NCBI RefSeq assembly: GCF_021535135.1
Contig: NZ_CP091036.1
Span: 4,154,001 to 4,218,000 of the forward strand
From: Antarcticibacterium sp. 1MA-6-2
GTDB taxonomy: Bacteria > Bacteroidota > Bacteroidia > Flavobacteriales > Flavobacteriaceae
Direction of reading: 5' to 3'
DNA length: 64,000 nt
Shown: piece after piece, positions 38,151 to 46,930 of the stretch
Position numbering within the stretch: position 1 is the stretch's first letter
How the letters are laid out: every line of letters starts with the position of its first letter
Translations under genes and position numbers: made by a program
Notes under the pieces: model-generated
What the model saw: only the letters and a program-made list of their open reading frames with translations
What the model was told of the DNA's origin: nothing
The model's database searches: none

Positions 38151-38763
38151 TTATAGATCTTCCCGAAGCAGCAAATATAGGTTTTTTGTGCTACTTCCAT
38201 AACTCATAAAATCGCCTTCTTTTTGAGTTTCGAAACTTTTTATAGTGGTAATGTTTGAAGGAATACGCTCTTTATTGTGATATTTAATACCTCTTAAACC
38301 TTCGCCAATGGTGTCAACTAATTGACTGGTAGAGGCAAGGATGATGAAATTAGCAGGTAATTCGTTCAACTTCTTTTCTTTAATTTGGTTTGAAGAAATT
38401 AAAATTGAACCATCATTTGCTATTAAATATTCACAGGTGGAGAGGAAAAATGAAGAATTACCAGATTTTGTAAATTCGAGATTGAATTTGTCAAATTTCG
38501 TTTTAAGATTTGGATCAAAACAACAGCTGGTTTTTTTCGTACCAGTCATTCTCCAGGAGAATGTTATCAAAAGCATCCAAAATCTCATCATCATTTTCAC
38601 AATAAATAAATTTTCCGCCGTTGTTTTTAAAATTGAGCATGAACCGCTCATCTGTTGGAAGTTTAACATCCGGCATATATTTCCCCCGATCAGCCTTGTC
38701 TGGAATGTCCTGACTTTTGTCTGATTTAGATTTAGGATTTAAGAATTTTCTAAATAGACTCAT
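38151..38763 (-). CDS. LUD domain-containing protein, one frameshift in an A-run
   Basis: The N-terminal part (MSLFRKFLNPKSKSD ... GGKFIYCENDDEILDAFDNI) and the C-terminal part (FDPNLKTKF, STCEYLIANDGSILISS, ILASTSQLVDTIGEGL) together match the LUD/DUF162 family (LutC-like). The break lies at a run of seven A on the minus strand (plus T-run 38531-38537); removing one A gives YEKTSCCFDPN. This is a homopolymer error, not an RCCGGY site. About 203 residues. Role unknown; in Flavobacteria it commonly sits between ftsH and cdsA, as here. Confidence 0.88.
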
Positions 38764-38803
38764 ATTGAGATTAGGGGTTTAATAAAGCCTTTATTTCAAA
38801 GGT

Positions 38804-38844
38804 AAAAAATCTTAATCTAACACTACGTCAAATTAAGATTTTTT
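38804..38844 (-). terminator. Terminator between ftsH and the LUD gene
   Basis: A 13-bp stem AAAAAATCTTAAT / ATTAAGATTTTTT with a 15-nt loop. It lies right after the ftsH stop, and can partly separate ftsH from the downstream lipid genes. Confidence 0.8.
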
Positions 38845-38860
38845 CCGATACATTATTAAC

Positions 38861-40879
38861 TTACTTATTAACTGAAGAACCTTCAGTTATCTGGGCATCT
38901 TCAGTGAAATTTGGGCCACTTGCACCTTTTTTGGTTACAAGGGGAACAGTCTCTTCTTTTTTGTCAAAAGGCCTGTCGCCAAAGATTTGTTGAAGGTCAT
39001 CTTTAAAAATCACTTCTCTTTCCAAAAGAATTTCTGCCAGCTGTGTAAGTTTATCTTTGTTATGCTCTAAAAGATCTATTGCACGCTGATATTGAGACTC
39101 AATAAGATTAGAAATTTCTTTATCTATAAGTTCAGATGTTTTCTCACTGTATGGCTTGGTGAAATTATATTCACTCTGCCCACTTGAATCATAAAAAGTA
39201 AGGTTACCTAAATTTTCATTAAGGCCATAAATTGTCACCATTGCTCTAGCCTGCTTCGTAACCTTTTCCAGGTCGCTAAGAGCTCCTGTAGAGATCTTGT
39301 TAAAGATAACTTTTTCTGCTGCACGACCACCTAAGGCGGCACACATCTCATCGAGCATTTGTTCGGGTCGTACGATAAGCCTTTCTTCGGGAAGATACCA
39401 GGCTGCACCCAGAGATTGCCCACGGGGAACTATTGTTACTTTCACAAGGGGTGCTGCATGTTCCAGCATCCAGCTGGCGGTTGCATGGCCTGCCTCGTGA
39501 AAAGCGATTGCCTTTTTCTCATCAGGCGTGATGATTTTATTTTTCTTCTCGAGTCCTCCCACGATCCTGTCTACTGCATCGAGAAAATCCTGTTTTCCCA
39601 CTGCCGTGTTACCTTTACGGGCAGCAATTAAAGCAGCCTCGTTACAAACATTTGCGATATCTGCTCCCGAAAATCCAGGAGTTTGCTTGGCCAGGAAGTC
39701 TATATCCAGTTCCTCAGCAACTTTCTTTAATGGTCTAAGGTGTACTTCAAAAATTTCTTTTCGCTCCCTTACATCCGGTAGATCAACATAAATTTGTCTG
39801 TCAAAACGACCAGCTCTCATTAATGCTTTATCAAGAACATCTGCCCTGTTTGTCGCTGCTATTACAATAACGTTTGTATTGGTTCCAAAACCATCCATTT
39901 CTGTAAGCAACTGGTTAAGTGTGTTTTCTCTTTCGTCATTAGAGCCTGAAAAATTACTTTTCCCTCTCGCGCGCCCTATTGCATCAATTTCATCAATAAA
40001 GATAATTGAAGGTGATTTTTCCTTAGCTTGTTTAAAAAGGTCTCTAACTCTGGAAGCTCCAACTCCCACAAACATTTCAACGAAATCTGAACCTGAGAGT
40101 GAGAAGAATGGTACTTTGGCTTCTCCTGCAACCGCTTTGGCTAAAAGAGTTTTCCCTGTTCCCGGAGGCCCTACCAATAATGCTCCTTTAGGAATTTTAC
40201 CTCCCAGGGCGGTATATTTTTCCGGTTGTTTAAGAAAGTCTACTATTTCCTGTACTTCTTCTTTAGCACCTTCCAGCCCGGCAACGTCTTTAAAAGTCGT
40301 TTTCACATCAGTATTTTGATCAAATAGCTTTGCTTTCGATTTCCCAATGTTAAAGATCTGTCCACCTGCACCACCTCCGGCACCAGAACTCATCTTACGC
40401 ATTATGAAGATCCAGATCCCAATAATTAAAATAAATGGCAGAAGTGTAAGAAGAACTTCTCCCCAAACGTTTTTCTGAGTATTATAAGTAACTACTGTGT
40501 CTAGATTGTTTTCAGATTTTATTGCTTCTATGGAATTTTCAAAATTTTGAAGGTCTCCAAATTCAAAAGTATAAGCAGGGGTATCTCCGGCTGCAAAAAG
40601 TTCAGGTTCTCCAACTTTCTTGTGCTCCTCCTTATTTTTAGCTTCTTCAGTTAAGTAAACCTTTGCGTGGTTGCGGTTTACAATTTCAACTTTTTTTACG
40701 TCTCCCTGTCTAAGGTAAGATTCAAATTCCGCAGGATTAGTTTGTGCAGGATCGTTAAAACCGCCTCCTACGAAATAATTCATCCCAATGAAAATAATAA
40801 TTATAGCGGCATAAATCCAATAAGCATTAAACTTGGGCTTCTTTGGTTCTATATTTTTATTTGTTTGCTTTTTAGCCAT
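38861..40879 (-). CDS. ftsH: ATP-dependent zinc metalloprotease FtsH
   Basis: This 672-residue inner-membrane AAA+ protease has two membrane helices around a periplasmic domain ([37 protein letters not shown]). Walker A is GPPGTGKT (237-244), Walker B is IIFIDEIDA (292-300), the second region of homology is [20 protein letters not shown], and the zinc site is HEAGH (461-465). The start is ATG 40879 (MAKKQTNK); an upstream ATG would add 23 unlikely residues. It degrades misfolded membrane proteins and regulators such as LpxC (family knowledge). Confidence 0.98.
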   Translation of the reverse strand: MAKKQTNKNIEPKKPKFNAYWIYAAIIIIFIGMNYFVGGGFNDPAQTNPAEFESYLRQGDVKKVEIVNRNHAKVYLTEEAKNKEEHKKVGEPELFAAGDTPAYTFEFGDLQNFENSIEAIKSENNLDTVVTYNTQKNVWGEVLLTLLPFILIIGIWIFIMRKMSSGAGGGAGGQIFNIGKSKAKLFDQNTDVKTTFKDVAGLEGAKEEVQEIVDFLKQPEKYTALGGKIPKGALLVGPPGTGKTLLAKAVAGEAKVPFFSLSGSDFVEMFVGVGASRVRDLFKQAKEKSPSIIFIDEIDAIGRARGKSNFSGSNDERENTLNQLLTEMDGFGTNTNVIVIAATNRADVLDKALMRAGRFDRQIYVDLPDVRERKEIFEVHLRPLKKVAEELDIDFLAKQTPGFSGADIANVCNEAALIAARKGNTAVGKQDFLDAVDRIVGGLEKKNKIITPDEKKAIAFHEAGHATASWMLEHAAPLVKVTIVPRGQSLGAAWYLPEERLIVRPEQMLDEMCAALGGRAAEKVIFNKISTGALSDLEKVTKQARAMVTIYGLNENLGNLTFYDSSGQSEYNFTKPYSEKTSELIDKEISNLIESQYQRAIDLLEHNKDKLTQLAEILLEREVIFKDDLQQIFGDRPFDKKEETVPLVTKKGASGPNFTEDAQITEGSSVNK

Positions 40880-40895
40880 TCTTGCTTTATTTCTT

Positions 40896-41267
40896 TTAAT
40901 AATTTGTTTGGATGGAGGTAGTTTTAGCATCGCCCCACAAACTCTCAATATCGTAATATTCCCTGATGTGTTTTTGGAAGATGTGAACTACCACAGTTAC
41001 ATAATCCATTAACACCCACTCGGCATTCTCACTTCCTTCAATGTGCCAGGGTTTATCTTTTAAAGATTTGCTTACAATTTTTTGTACGGAGTTTACTATG
41101 GCATTTACCTGGGTATTTGATGTTCCACTACAGATAATAAAGTAATCACAAACAGTATTGTCAATTTCCCTTAAGTCAAGAATGTCTATGTTATTTCCTT
41201 TAACCTCTTCTATTCCTTTTATTATATGAGCTATAAGTTGATCGTTGTTCGTTTCTTTTTTTGCCAT
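40896..41267 (-). CDS. rsfS: Ribosomal silencing factor
   Basis: This 123-residue RsfS/Iojap protein carries LRE-IDNTVCDYFIICSGTSNTQVNAI, then PWHIEGSENAEWVLMDYVTVVVHIF and REYYDIESLWGDA, the complete family pattern. ATG 41267 is chosen over one 7 codons upstream. It binds L14 and blocks subunit joining in starvation. It lies 16 nt upstream of ftsH and is divergent from birA, a conserved arrangement in Flavobacteria. Confidence 0.96.
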   Translation of the reverse strand: MAKKETNNDQLIAHIIKGIEEVKGNNIDILDLREIDNTVCDYFIICSGTSNTQVNAIVNSVQKIVSKSLKDKPWHIEGSENAEWVLMDYVTVVVHIFQKHIREYYDIESLWGDAKTTSIQTNY

Positions 41268-41361
41268 TAAATTTATTTCTTTACGCAAAGTTATTACATT
41301 TTAGTCTTTTAGAGGGTTTGTTAACACAACATTTAATTCCCAAAAACCAGTCCATTTCAAT

Positions 41362-42093
41362 ATGCGTATTATCAAAGTTAGTGCCACGGAATCTACAAAT
41401 AATTTGGCTAAGGAATGGTATGTTTCCAATAAAGACTCCGGGGCAGTAGTATTTGTTACAGATGAACAAACTGCGGGACGTGGACAAAGAGGGGCAACCT
41501 GGAATTCAAACAGAGGGGAAAACCTCACTATGAGTCTCCTTTTTCCTCTTCCTTCCCTGGAAATAAACGAGCAATTTCTTCTAAGTGCAGGGGTGGGATT
41601 AGCAATTACAAAGGCCTTAAAACTTCTAAATTTTAACACAGTTAGATTGAAGTGGCCAAACGACATTATGGCAGCGAATAAGAAGATTGGCGGTATTCTA
41701 ATTGAAAACATATTATCAAATGGCAGGATTGCCGCTTCTGTCATAGGTCTTGGATTAAATGTCAACCAGCAAATATTTCCCGACCTTCCCCAGGCTTCTT
41801 CCTTACGTAATTTATCGTCAAAAGAGTATGAACTGGAGGAGGTGCTCAATGTAGTGGTAAAATCTATTGAAGATTTCGTAAATACATTGGACAGGAATTC
41901 TTCAGAAAAAATTTTTCAGAAGTATGAAGCATTGCTTTTTAAAAAAGACAAAATTTCCACCTTTGAACTTAAAGATGGAAATTTTCTCACAGGTATTATA
42001 GTTGGAGTTACTTCTACCGGGCTTCTAAAGGTCCGGGTAGAGGATGAGGTCCTTAAACCATTTGATTTAAAAGAAGTAAAACTACTGTTTTAA
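41362..42093 (+). CDS. birA: Biotin-[acetyl-CoA-carboxylase] ligase
   Basis: This is a 243-residue biotin protein ligase without the N-terminal DNA-binding domain, so it is not a repressor. Motifs are SATESTNNLAKEW, the nucleotide loop EQTAGRGQRGATW, LKWPNDIMAANKKIGGILIE and VIGLGLNVNQ. It loads biotin on carriers such as the pyruvate carboxylase encoded 12 kb away. The frame is intact; the last 4 nt overlap the convergent SRPBCC gene. Confidence 0.96.
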   Translation: MRIIKVSATESTNNLAKEWYVSNKDSGAVVFVTDEQTAGRGQRGATWNSNRGENLTMSLLFPLPSLEINEQFLLSAGVGLAITKALKLLNFNTVRLKWPNDIMAANKKIGGILIENILSNGRIAASVIGLGLNVNQQIFPDLPQASSLRNLSSKEYELEEVLNVVVKSIEDFVNTLDRNSSEKIFQKYEALLFKKDKISTFELKDGNFLTGIIVGVTSTGLLKVRVEDEVLKPFDLKEVKLLF

Positions 42094-42483
42094 ACCTTCT
42101 GGATATTTTCACTCAGGGTATTTATAAATTTCTTCAATGGGCTCTTTACCATCATAGCAGTCATCGCATTAAATTTGCCATTGAAGAATAATTGAACTTC
42201 ACTCATATTTTCACTAAGCAGGTTCGATAACCAAATCTATTGAGAAATCCAATTTTTCTGATGTTGAGCCTAATACAACCAGTTCCGGTTCTCTGGTTTC
42301 TTTAATTTGCAATTCAATTTGTGGCATTCCTTTGAGGGAAAATAAAAAAGTATCGGGGGCTTTAACTTTAAAATTCTCAAGACTCTCCGGCATCACCTGT
42401 TCATAATTTTCAACATTGGTCAGGAAATTATACATTTCCTGTTGACTCTTCTGGGTCGTTACTTTTGGACTTTCTAAATTCAT
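42090..42483 (-). CDS. SRPBCC-fold (START-like) protein, one apparent frameshift
   Basis: This small ligand-binding-fold protein of about 130 residues has an N-terminal part with TTQKSQQEMYNFLTNVENYEQV and LKGMPQIELQIKETREPELV, and a C-terminal helix in another frame (VQLFFNGKFNAMTAMMVKSP, LKKFINTLSE). Reading ACTAAGC (plus, 42213-42219) as ACCGGC joins them as EPAGENMSEVQ. It lies 2 nt after pyrE on the same strand, a common flavobacterial pair. Ligand unknown. Confidence 0.85.
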
Positions 42484-42485
42484 AA

Positions 42486-43127
42486 TTATGGTTTCCAGTT
42501 ACTTGGATCTTTCCGCCAGGCTTTCAAGGTCTCAGCTTCAGATTCGTTAATATAATGTGTTTTTAAGGCTGTATCTATTAAATATTCATAGTTGCTTAGC
42601 GTGTATAAATCTGTCTTCATTTTTTTGAAGTTATCGTCAGATTCTTTGAAACCGTATGAAAAAATAGCCATCATTCCTTTTATTGTTGCTCCGCCTTCTT
42701 TTAAGGCTTTTACAGCATTAAGACTACTGTTTCCCGTACTCACAAGATCTTCTATTACCACAACATTTTGTCCGTTATGTAAAACTCCTTCTATCTGGTT
42801 TTTTCTACCGTGTCCTTTAGGCTCCGGGCGAACATATATAAATGGAAGGCTTAAATATTCTGCCACGAGCATTCCTATTCCTATAGCTCCTGTTGCCACT
42901 CCGGCAATAACATCTGGTTTCCCATACAAATCCTCAATTTGTCGGGCAAATTGTTCTCTTACATAATTTCTTATGGGGGGATATGAGAGGATAATCCTGT
43001 TATCACAATATATTGGAGAATTCCACCCGCTTGCCCACGTAAAGGGTTGTTGCGGTTCTAATTTTATTGCCTTAATTTGCAATAATAATTCAGCCGTTTT
43101 TATAGCTGTTTCTTTATTTAAAATCAT
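42486..43127 (-). CDS. pyrE: Orotate phosphoribosyltransferase
   Basis: This 213-residue enzyme catalyses orotate + PRPP to OMP in pyrimidine synthesis. Visible: FTWASGWNSPIYCDNR near the N terminus, IAGVATGAIGIGMLVAEYL, RPEPKGHGRKNQIEG and the PRPP loop VVVIEDLVSTGNSSLNAVKA. The frame is intact. It diverges from the Nudix gene with only 8 bp between start codons. Confidence 0.97.
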   Translation of the reverse strand: MILNKETAIKTAELLLQIKAIKLEPQQPFTWASGWNSPIYCDNRIILSYPPIRNYVREQFARQIEDLYGKPDVIAGVATGAIGIGMLVAEYLSLPFIYVRPEPKGHGRKNQIEGVLHNGQNVVVIEDLVSTGNSSLNAVKALKEGGATIKGMMAIFSYGFKESDDNFKKMKTDLYTLSNYEYLIDTALKTHYINESEAETLKAWRKDPSNWKP

Positions 43128-43132
43128 ACTTG

Positions 43133-43140
43133 CAAATGTA
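43133..43140 (-). promoter_or_regulatory. pyrE -7 box overlapping the Nudix start codon
   Basis: On the minus strand TACATTTG is a full match to TAnnTTTG, 5 nt before the pyrE ATG. On the plus strand the same bases include the Nudix ATG (43136-43138). The pyrE transcript would be almost leaderless. A -33 box is not evident. Confidence 0.5.
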
Positions 43141-43759
43141 TAAAGTTTTTGTAAATGATATTCCTATTATTCTGTCAACAAAAAAGGATATTGGAGAAAA
43201 GTACAAGTCCTTTCCCATAAAGACCGTGAAGTTAAAAAGAATAATAAACAAAATTAATGATGGAGAATTAATGTTTGTTAATCTTTATCATGACAAAGAG
43301 GAAAAGCTTCTTAAGCACCTTTTTAAGAAGTTACCTGTAGTTACTGCTGCAGGAGGAATGGTTTTTAATGATAAAAACGAAATTTTATTTATTTACAGGA
43401 ACAAACGCTGGGATTTACCCAAAGGGAAAGTGGAGAAAGGAGAAACCCTTGAAGAATCGGCCAGGCGGGAGGTGATGGAGGAAACCGGGATTAAGGACCT
43501 TGAGATCACCTCTCATATTAAGGAAACCTATCATATATTTAAAAGGAAAGATAAATACAGGATTAAGGTGACCCATTGGTATAAAATGTTCTCCACTTAT
43601 GATGGAGAGCTCATTCCCGAACTTAATGAAGGTATTAAAAAAGTAAAGTGGAAAAACCTTGAAAAGAGCCGCAAAGCCCTTACCAAATCCTACTCAAACA
43701 TTAAGTTGCTTTTTCCGGAAGAATACTTATCGACTAACCCTAAAAACAGGGTAGCGTAA
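43136..43759 (+). CDS. Nudix hydrolase
   Basis: This 207-residue protein has the complete Nudix box GKVEKGETLEESARREVMEE followed by TGI (G-x5-E-x7-REU-x-EE-x-GU). The preceding strand AAGGMVFNDKNEILFIYRNK and a 65-residue N-terminal extension (FVNDIPIILSTKKDIGEKYK) are typical of this flavobacterial subgroup. The substrate nucleotide is unknown. ATG 43136 is preferred over a TTG two codons before. Its 3' end overlaps the convergent M14 peptidase gene by 33 nt. Confidence 0.93.
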   Translation: MYKVFVNDIPIILSTKKDIGEKYKSFPIKTVKLKRIINKINDGELMFVNLYHDKEEKLLKHLFKKLPVVTAAGGMVFNDKNEILFIYRNKRWDLPKGKVEKGETLEESARREVMEETGIKDLEITSHIKETYHIFKRKDKYRIKVTHWYKMFSTYDGELIPELNEGIKKVKWKNLEKSRKALTKSYSNIKLLFPEEYLSTNPKNRVA

Positions 43760-45478
43760 ATGAGAATTTTCGTAATTAGGAGATCTTTTGTGTAGCCACT
43801 CGAGTTGAGCGTAAGAGTCGCTCGCAAAGTCTCTGTCTTTTTCCTTTTTTCTTTCAAATTCAGCTTTAAGCGCTTCATTTTCCTGCAGTAATTGATTGGC
43901 TATATCTTCAAAAACATAAGGTGAAAATCCTTCTTTCTGCTGAAGGATGGTGTCGAAAAAATTCCAGTTAAAAAAGGAATCTACAGTAGTAGGTTCCAGC
44001 GTTTCAATTAAATATCTCACTCCCGGCTGAAATGTCTTAATATAGTAATCACCTTTTCTGAAGGCTACATTTTGAACAGATTTGCTCACCTGGGTGTTGT
44101 AATGAGGGTAGTGACCTTCATAAGCATTTTTCTGCGTCTCGTAACTGTCAATATTATAAACTTCTACCTGAACAATTGTATCTCTCGGGAAAATTTGCAT
44201 CTCTACCTTACTGGCCTGCAGTACGTTGATTACGTTCCACCAGGCTTGCGGGATTATATAAGCGCGTGGTATTTCTATATTTTCTGAAGCTGTAAAATTG
44301 TTATAATAATCCACAGATTTTTCGAAAGGTTTATCCCTGTTATACCGTAGCCGTTGTTTCCCGGTGACTTCGCTTTCCACCATTTCCCCTTCATAACCTT
44401 TAAACTGAAGCTGGGAAACTTTGCTGCTGTCAATCTCGAAATTTACAGGATACCAGCGCTCTGTAAGATATTTCCTTTGCGCCCTGGCACGAAGATCTTT
44501 AATTGTTGACCAATCTCTTTCAGAAACATCAATGAGAGATATTAAGGCCTGGTAGGTTCCTTCCACCCTTTCGTTGTAGGGTTTAAGCATATGAGTTTCG
44601 ATCATCAATCCAAGGGTGTTGAACAAAGCTGCGTATCCCGTAGAATATCGGGGATTGTCCATAAACTGCGAAAAACCTTTCTCGGGAACTTCATTAAATA
44701 CATTTACGTACGGCGTGATCTCCCAATCGTGCTCCCATAAAGATTCTTCAAAAGCGGGAATCATTCGTTTTTGTAAATATTCTCCTAATTCCCCACCCAG
44801 TTTATTGTGCTGTGTAAAAAGATGGGTGAGAGTGTATTGGTAATCTGCTCCGTTACTTACGTGGGTGTCTACCAGTATATCTGGTTTTACCTGATGAAAA
44901 ATTTCAGCAAAGCTGCGGGTATTTTTTGTATCAGCTTTAATAAAATCCCTGTTGAGATCATAAAATCTGGCATTTCCTCTAAAGCCGTATTCTAATGGAC
45001 CATTTTGATTTGTTCGGGAAGTAGAATTCCGGTTTAAAGCCCCGCCAATATTATATACAGGTATGGTGACCAAAATGGTGTTCTTGGGAGTTGTAATTTT
45101 ATTTTCCGCAAGATCTCTAAACAACATCATGGTGGCATCTATTCCATCACTTTCTCCAGGATGAATCCCATTGTTTATAAAGATTATTGAATGATCTTCT
45201 CTTATTTCGTCCAGAACAAAATCTTCACCTGGACTATATATCGCCAAATGTAAAGGTTCTCCGCTATCAGTAGTTCCATATTCCTGTAATTGTATAGTGG
45301 GATAAGCTTCTGCAAGCCGGGTGTAATAGGATATTATTTCAGGATATGTAGCGGTTTCTTTTCCTTCTGAAGCTTCAAAAACTGTGGTGAAATCATACTC
45401 CTTTACTAATTTGTACTTGGATAAATCACAGGAGGACAAACAAATAACTGCAAGAAGTGTTGCAAAGATTTTTTTCAT
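43727..45478 (-). CDS. M14 family zinc carboxypeptidase-like lipoprotein
   Basis: This 583-residue protein has a lipoprotein signal (IFATLLAVICLSS-C). The zinc ligands fit INNGIHPGESDGIDATMM (His-x-x-Glu) with a third His in ILVDTHVSNGADY. NRDFIKADTKNTRSFA and MIETHMLKPYNERV support the M14 fold. The C-terminal 200 residues are beta-rich, ending RSPNYENSHLRYPVFRV. It likely trims peptides or cell-wall material outside the cytoplasm. The frame is intact; it overlaps the Nudix gene tail-to-tail. Confidence 0.9.
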   Translation of the reverse strand: MKKIFATLLAVICLSSCDLSKYKLVKEYDFTTVFEASEGKETATYPEIISYYTRLAEAYPTIQLQEYGTTDSGEPLHLAIYSPGEDFVLDEIREDHSIIFINNGIHPGESDGIDATMMLFRDLAENKITTPKNTILVTIPVYNIGGALNRNSTSRTNQNGPLEYGFRGNARFYDLNRDFIKADTKNTRSFAEIFHQVKPDILVDTHVSNGADYQYTLTHLFTQHNKLGGELGEYLQKRMIPAFEESLWEHDWEITPYVNVFNEVPEKGFSQFMDNPRYSTGYAALFNTLGLMIETHMLKPYNERVEGTYQALISLIDVSERDWSTIKDLRARAQRKYLTERWYPVNFEIDSSKVSQLQFKGYEGEMVESEVTGKQRLRYNRDKPFEKSVDYYNNFTASENIEIPRAYIIPQAWWNVINVLQASKVEMQIFPRDTIVQVEVYNIDSYETQKNAYEGHYPHYNTQVSKSVQNVAFRKGDYYIKTFQPGVRYLIETLEPTTVDSFFNWNFFDTILQQKEGFSPYVFEDIANQLLQENEALKAEFERKKEKDRDFASDSYAQLEWLHKRSPNYENSHLRYPVFRVSR

Positions 45479-45644
45479 AGGAAAATTTCCTGATTAAAAT
45501 ATAAACTTACTCAAATCTCCTTAAGCAGCCAAAACTAATTGAGAAGCCAAATAAAGCCTTTTCCTGTTAAAGATTCACTAATCCTGCAGCAAAATTTTTA
45601 GGCTTATTTTTTAAAAACTAATTTTAGGAACTAAAGAAAAGAAA

Positions 45645-46925
45645 ATGAAGACAAGATTATTTACCCTGCTTTTAATGGGATGCGCTTTTTGTGCAAACTC
45701 CCAAATGAAAGAACTTAGCGAGCAAAGAAAAAAGAGTGGACCAAAAAAGGACCCGTCACAGTGGAAACTACAATAGGTAAACTTACGTTGCCTCCTCCCT
45801 ACAAATCTCAATCGGTTACGAAGAATAGCAAAGTTATTGGCTGGCCGGAGGGAAAGACTCCCCAGGCAACTTAAGCAGGTTTTAAAGTAGAGCGATATGC
45901 CGATGGTTTTGAACACCCAAGAAGAACTTATTTAGCACCTAATAATGATCTTTTTGTTGTAGAATCCAATACTAAAAACAGTGCCGACAGGATCACTGTT
46001 CTTCGTGATAAAGATGGCGATGCTGTGCCTGAAGTAAGAGAAGTCTTTCTTGATAATTTAAATCAGCCCTACGGAATGTTGATCCTTGGAGACTTTTTTT
46101 ACGTAGCAAATACCGATGGCCTATATCGCTACCCATATTCTGAAGGAGATTTGGAAATAGATGCTGAAGGAGAAAAAATTGTAGATCTCCCTGCAGGTGG
46201 ATATAATAATCACTGGACCCGGAATTTAATAGCTAAGCAAGGATGGGGAAAAAATTTACATTTCAGTTGGATCAGCAAGTAACGCCGGGGAATATGGAAT
46301 GGAAAAAGAAGAACGCCGGGCGGCTATACTGGAAATTAATCCTGACGGCTCGGGTGAAAAGATTTATGCCTCAGGTTTAAGAAATCCTGTAGGAATGGAT
46401 TGGAATCCTGTGACAGGAGAATTATGGACCGCTGTTAACGAAAGGGATAAAATTGGAAATAATCTTGTTCCCGATTATATTACGAGTGTAAAAGAGGATG
46501 GCTGGTATGGCTGGCCATATTCTTATTTTGGTCAAATTCCTGATCCCAGGTGGGAAGACGATCCTCATAAAGAGCTTGTTCAAAAAACGATTGTGCCTGA
46601 TGTTCCCGTGGGAGCGCACACAGCTTCCCTGGGGCTGGAGTTCTACACGGCCGATCAATTTCCTGAAAAATACAAAAACGGAGCTTTTGTAGGACAACAC
46701 GGGTCCTGGAACCGGGCTGAATTTGCAGGTTATAAGATTTTATTTGTTCCTTTTAAAGATGGACAACCCCAGCAACCAGAGGATTTCTTAACTGGTTTTA
46801 TTGCCGATGAATCTAAAAGCGAGGTCTATGGAAGACCTGTAGGAGTTACAACATTACCTGATGGTTCTCTTCTGGTTAATGACGATGATTCAAATGTGCT
46901 TTGGAGAGTTTCGGCTGAAAAATAA
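45645..46925 (+). CDS. PQQ-dependent-type sugar dehydrogenase (glucose/sorbosone dehydrogenase fold), several sequence breaks
   Basis: ATG 45645 gives a signal peptide (MKTRLFTLLLMGCAFCANS-Q). The beta-propeller parts are GFKVERYADGFEHPRRTYLA, VVESNTKNSADRITVLRDKD, YGMLILGDFFYVANTDGLYR, GYNNHWTRNL, then SGLRNPVGMDWNPVTGELW, NERDKIGNNLVPDYI, VPVGAHTASLGLEFY and FVGQHGSWNR. Breaks: ACTTAGC with an A-run at 45713-45733; ACTTAAGC at 45869-45876, where an original CCGGC gives PQAPAGFKV in place of a stop; and GCTAAGC at 46232-46238, where GCCGGC gives LIAGKDGEKIYISVGS. About 425 residues. It sits directly before a TonB receptor gene. Confidence 0.88.
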
Positions 46926-46930
46926 TTATA

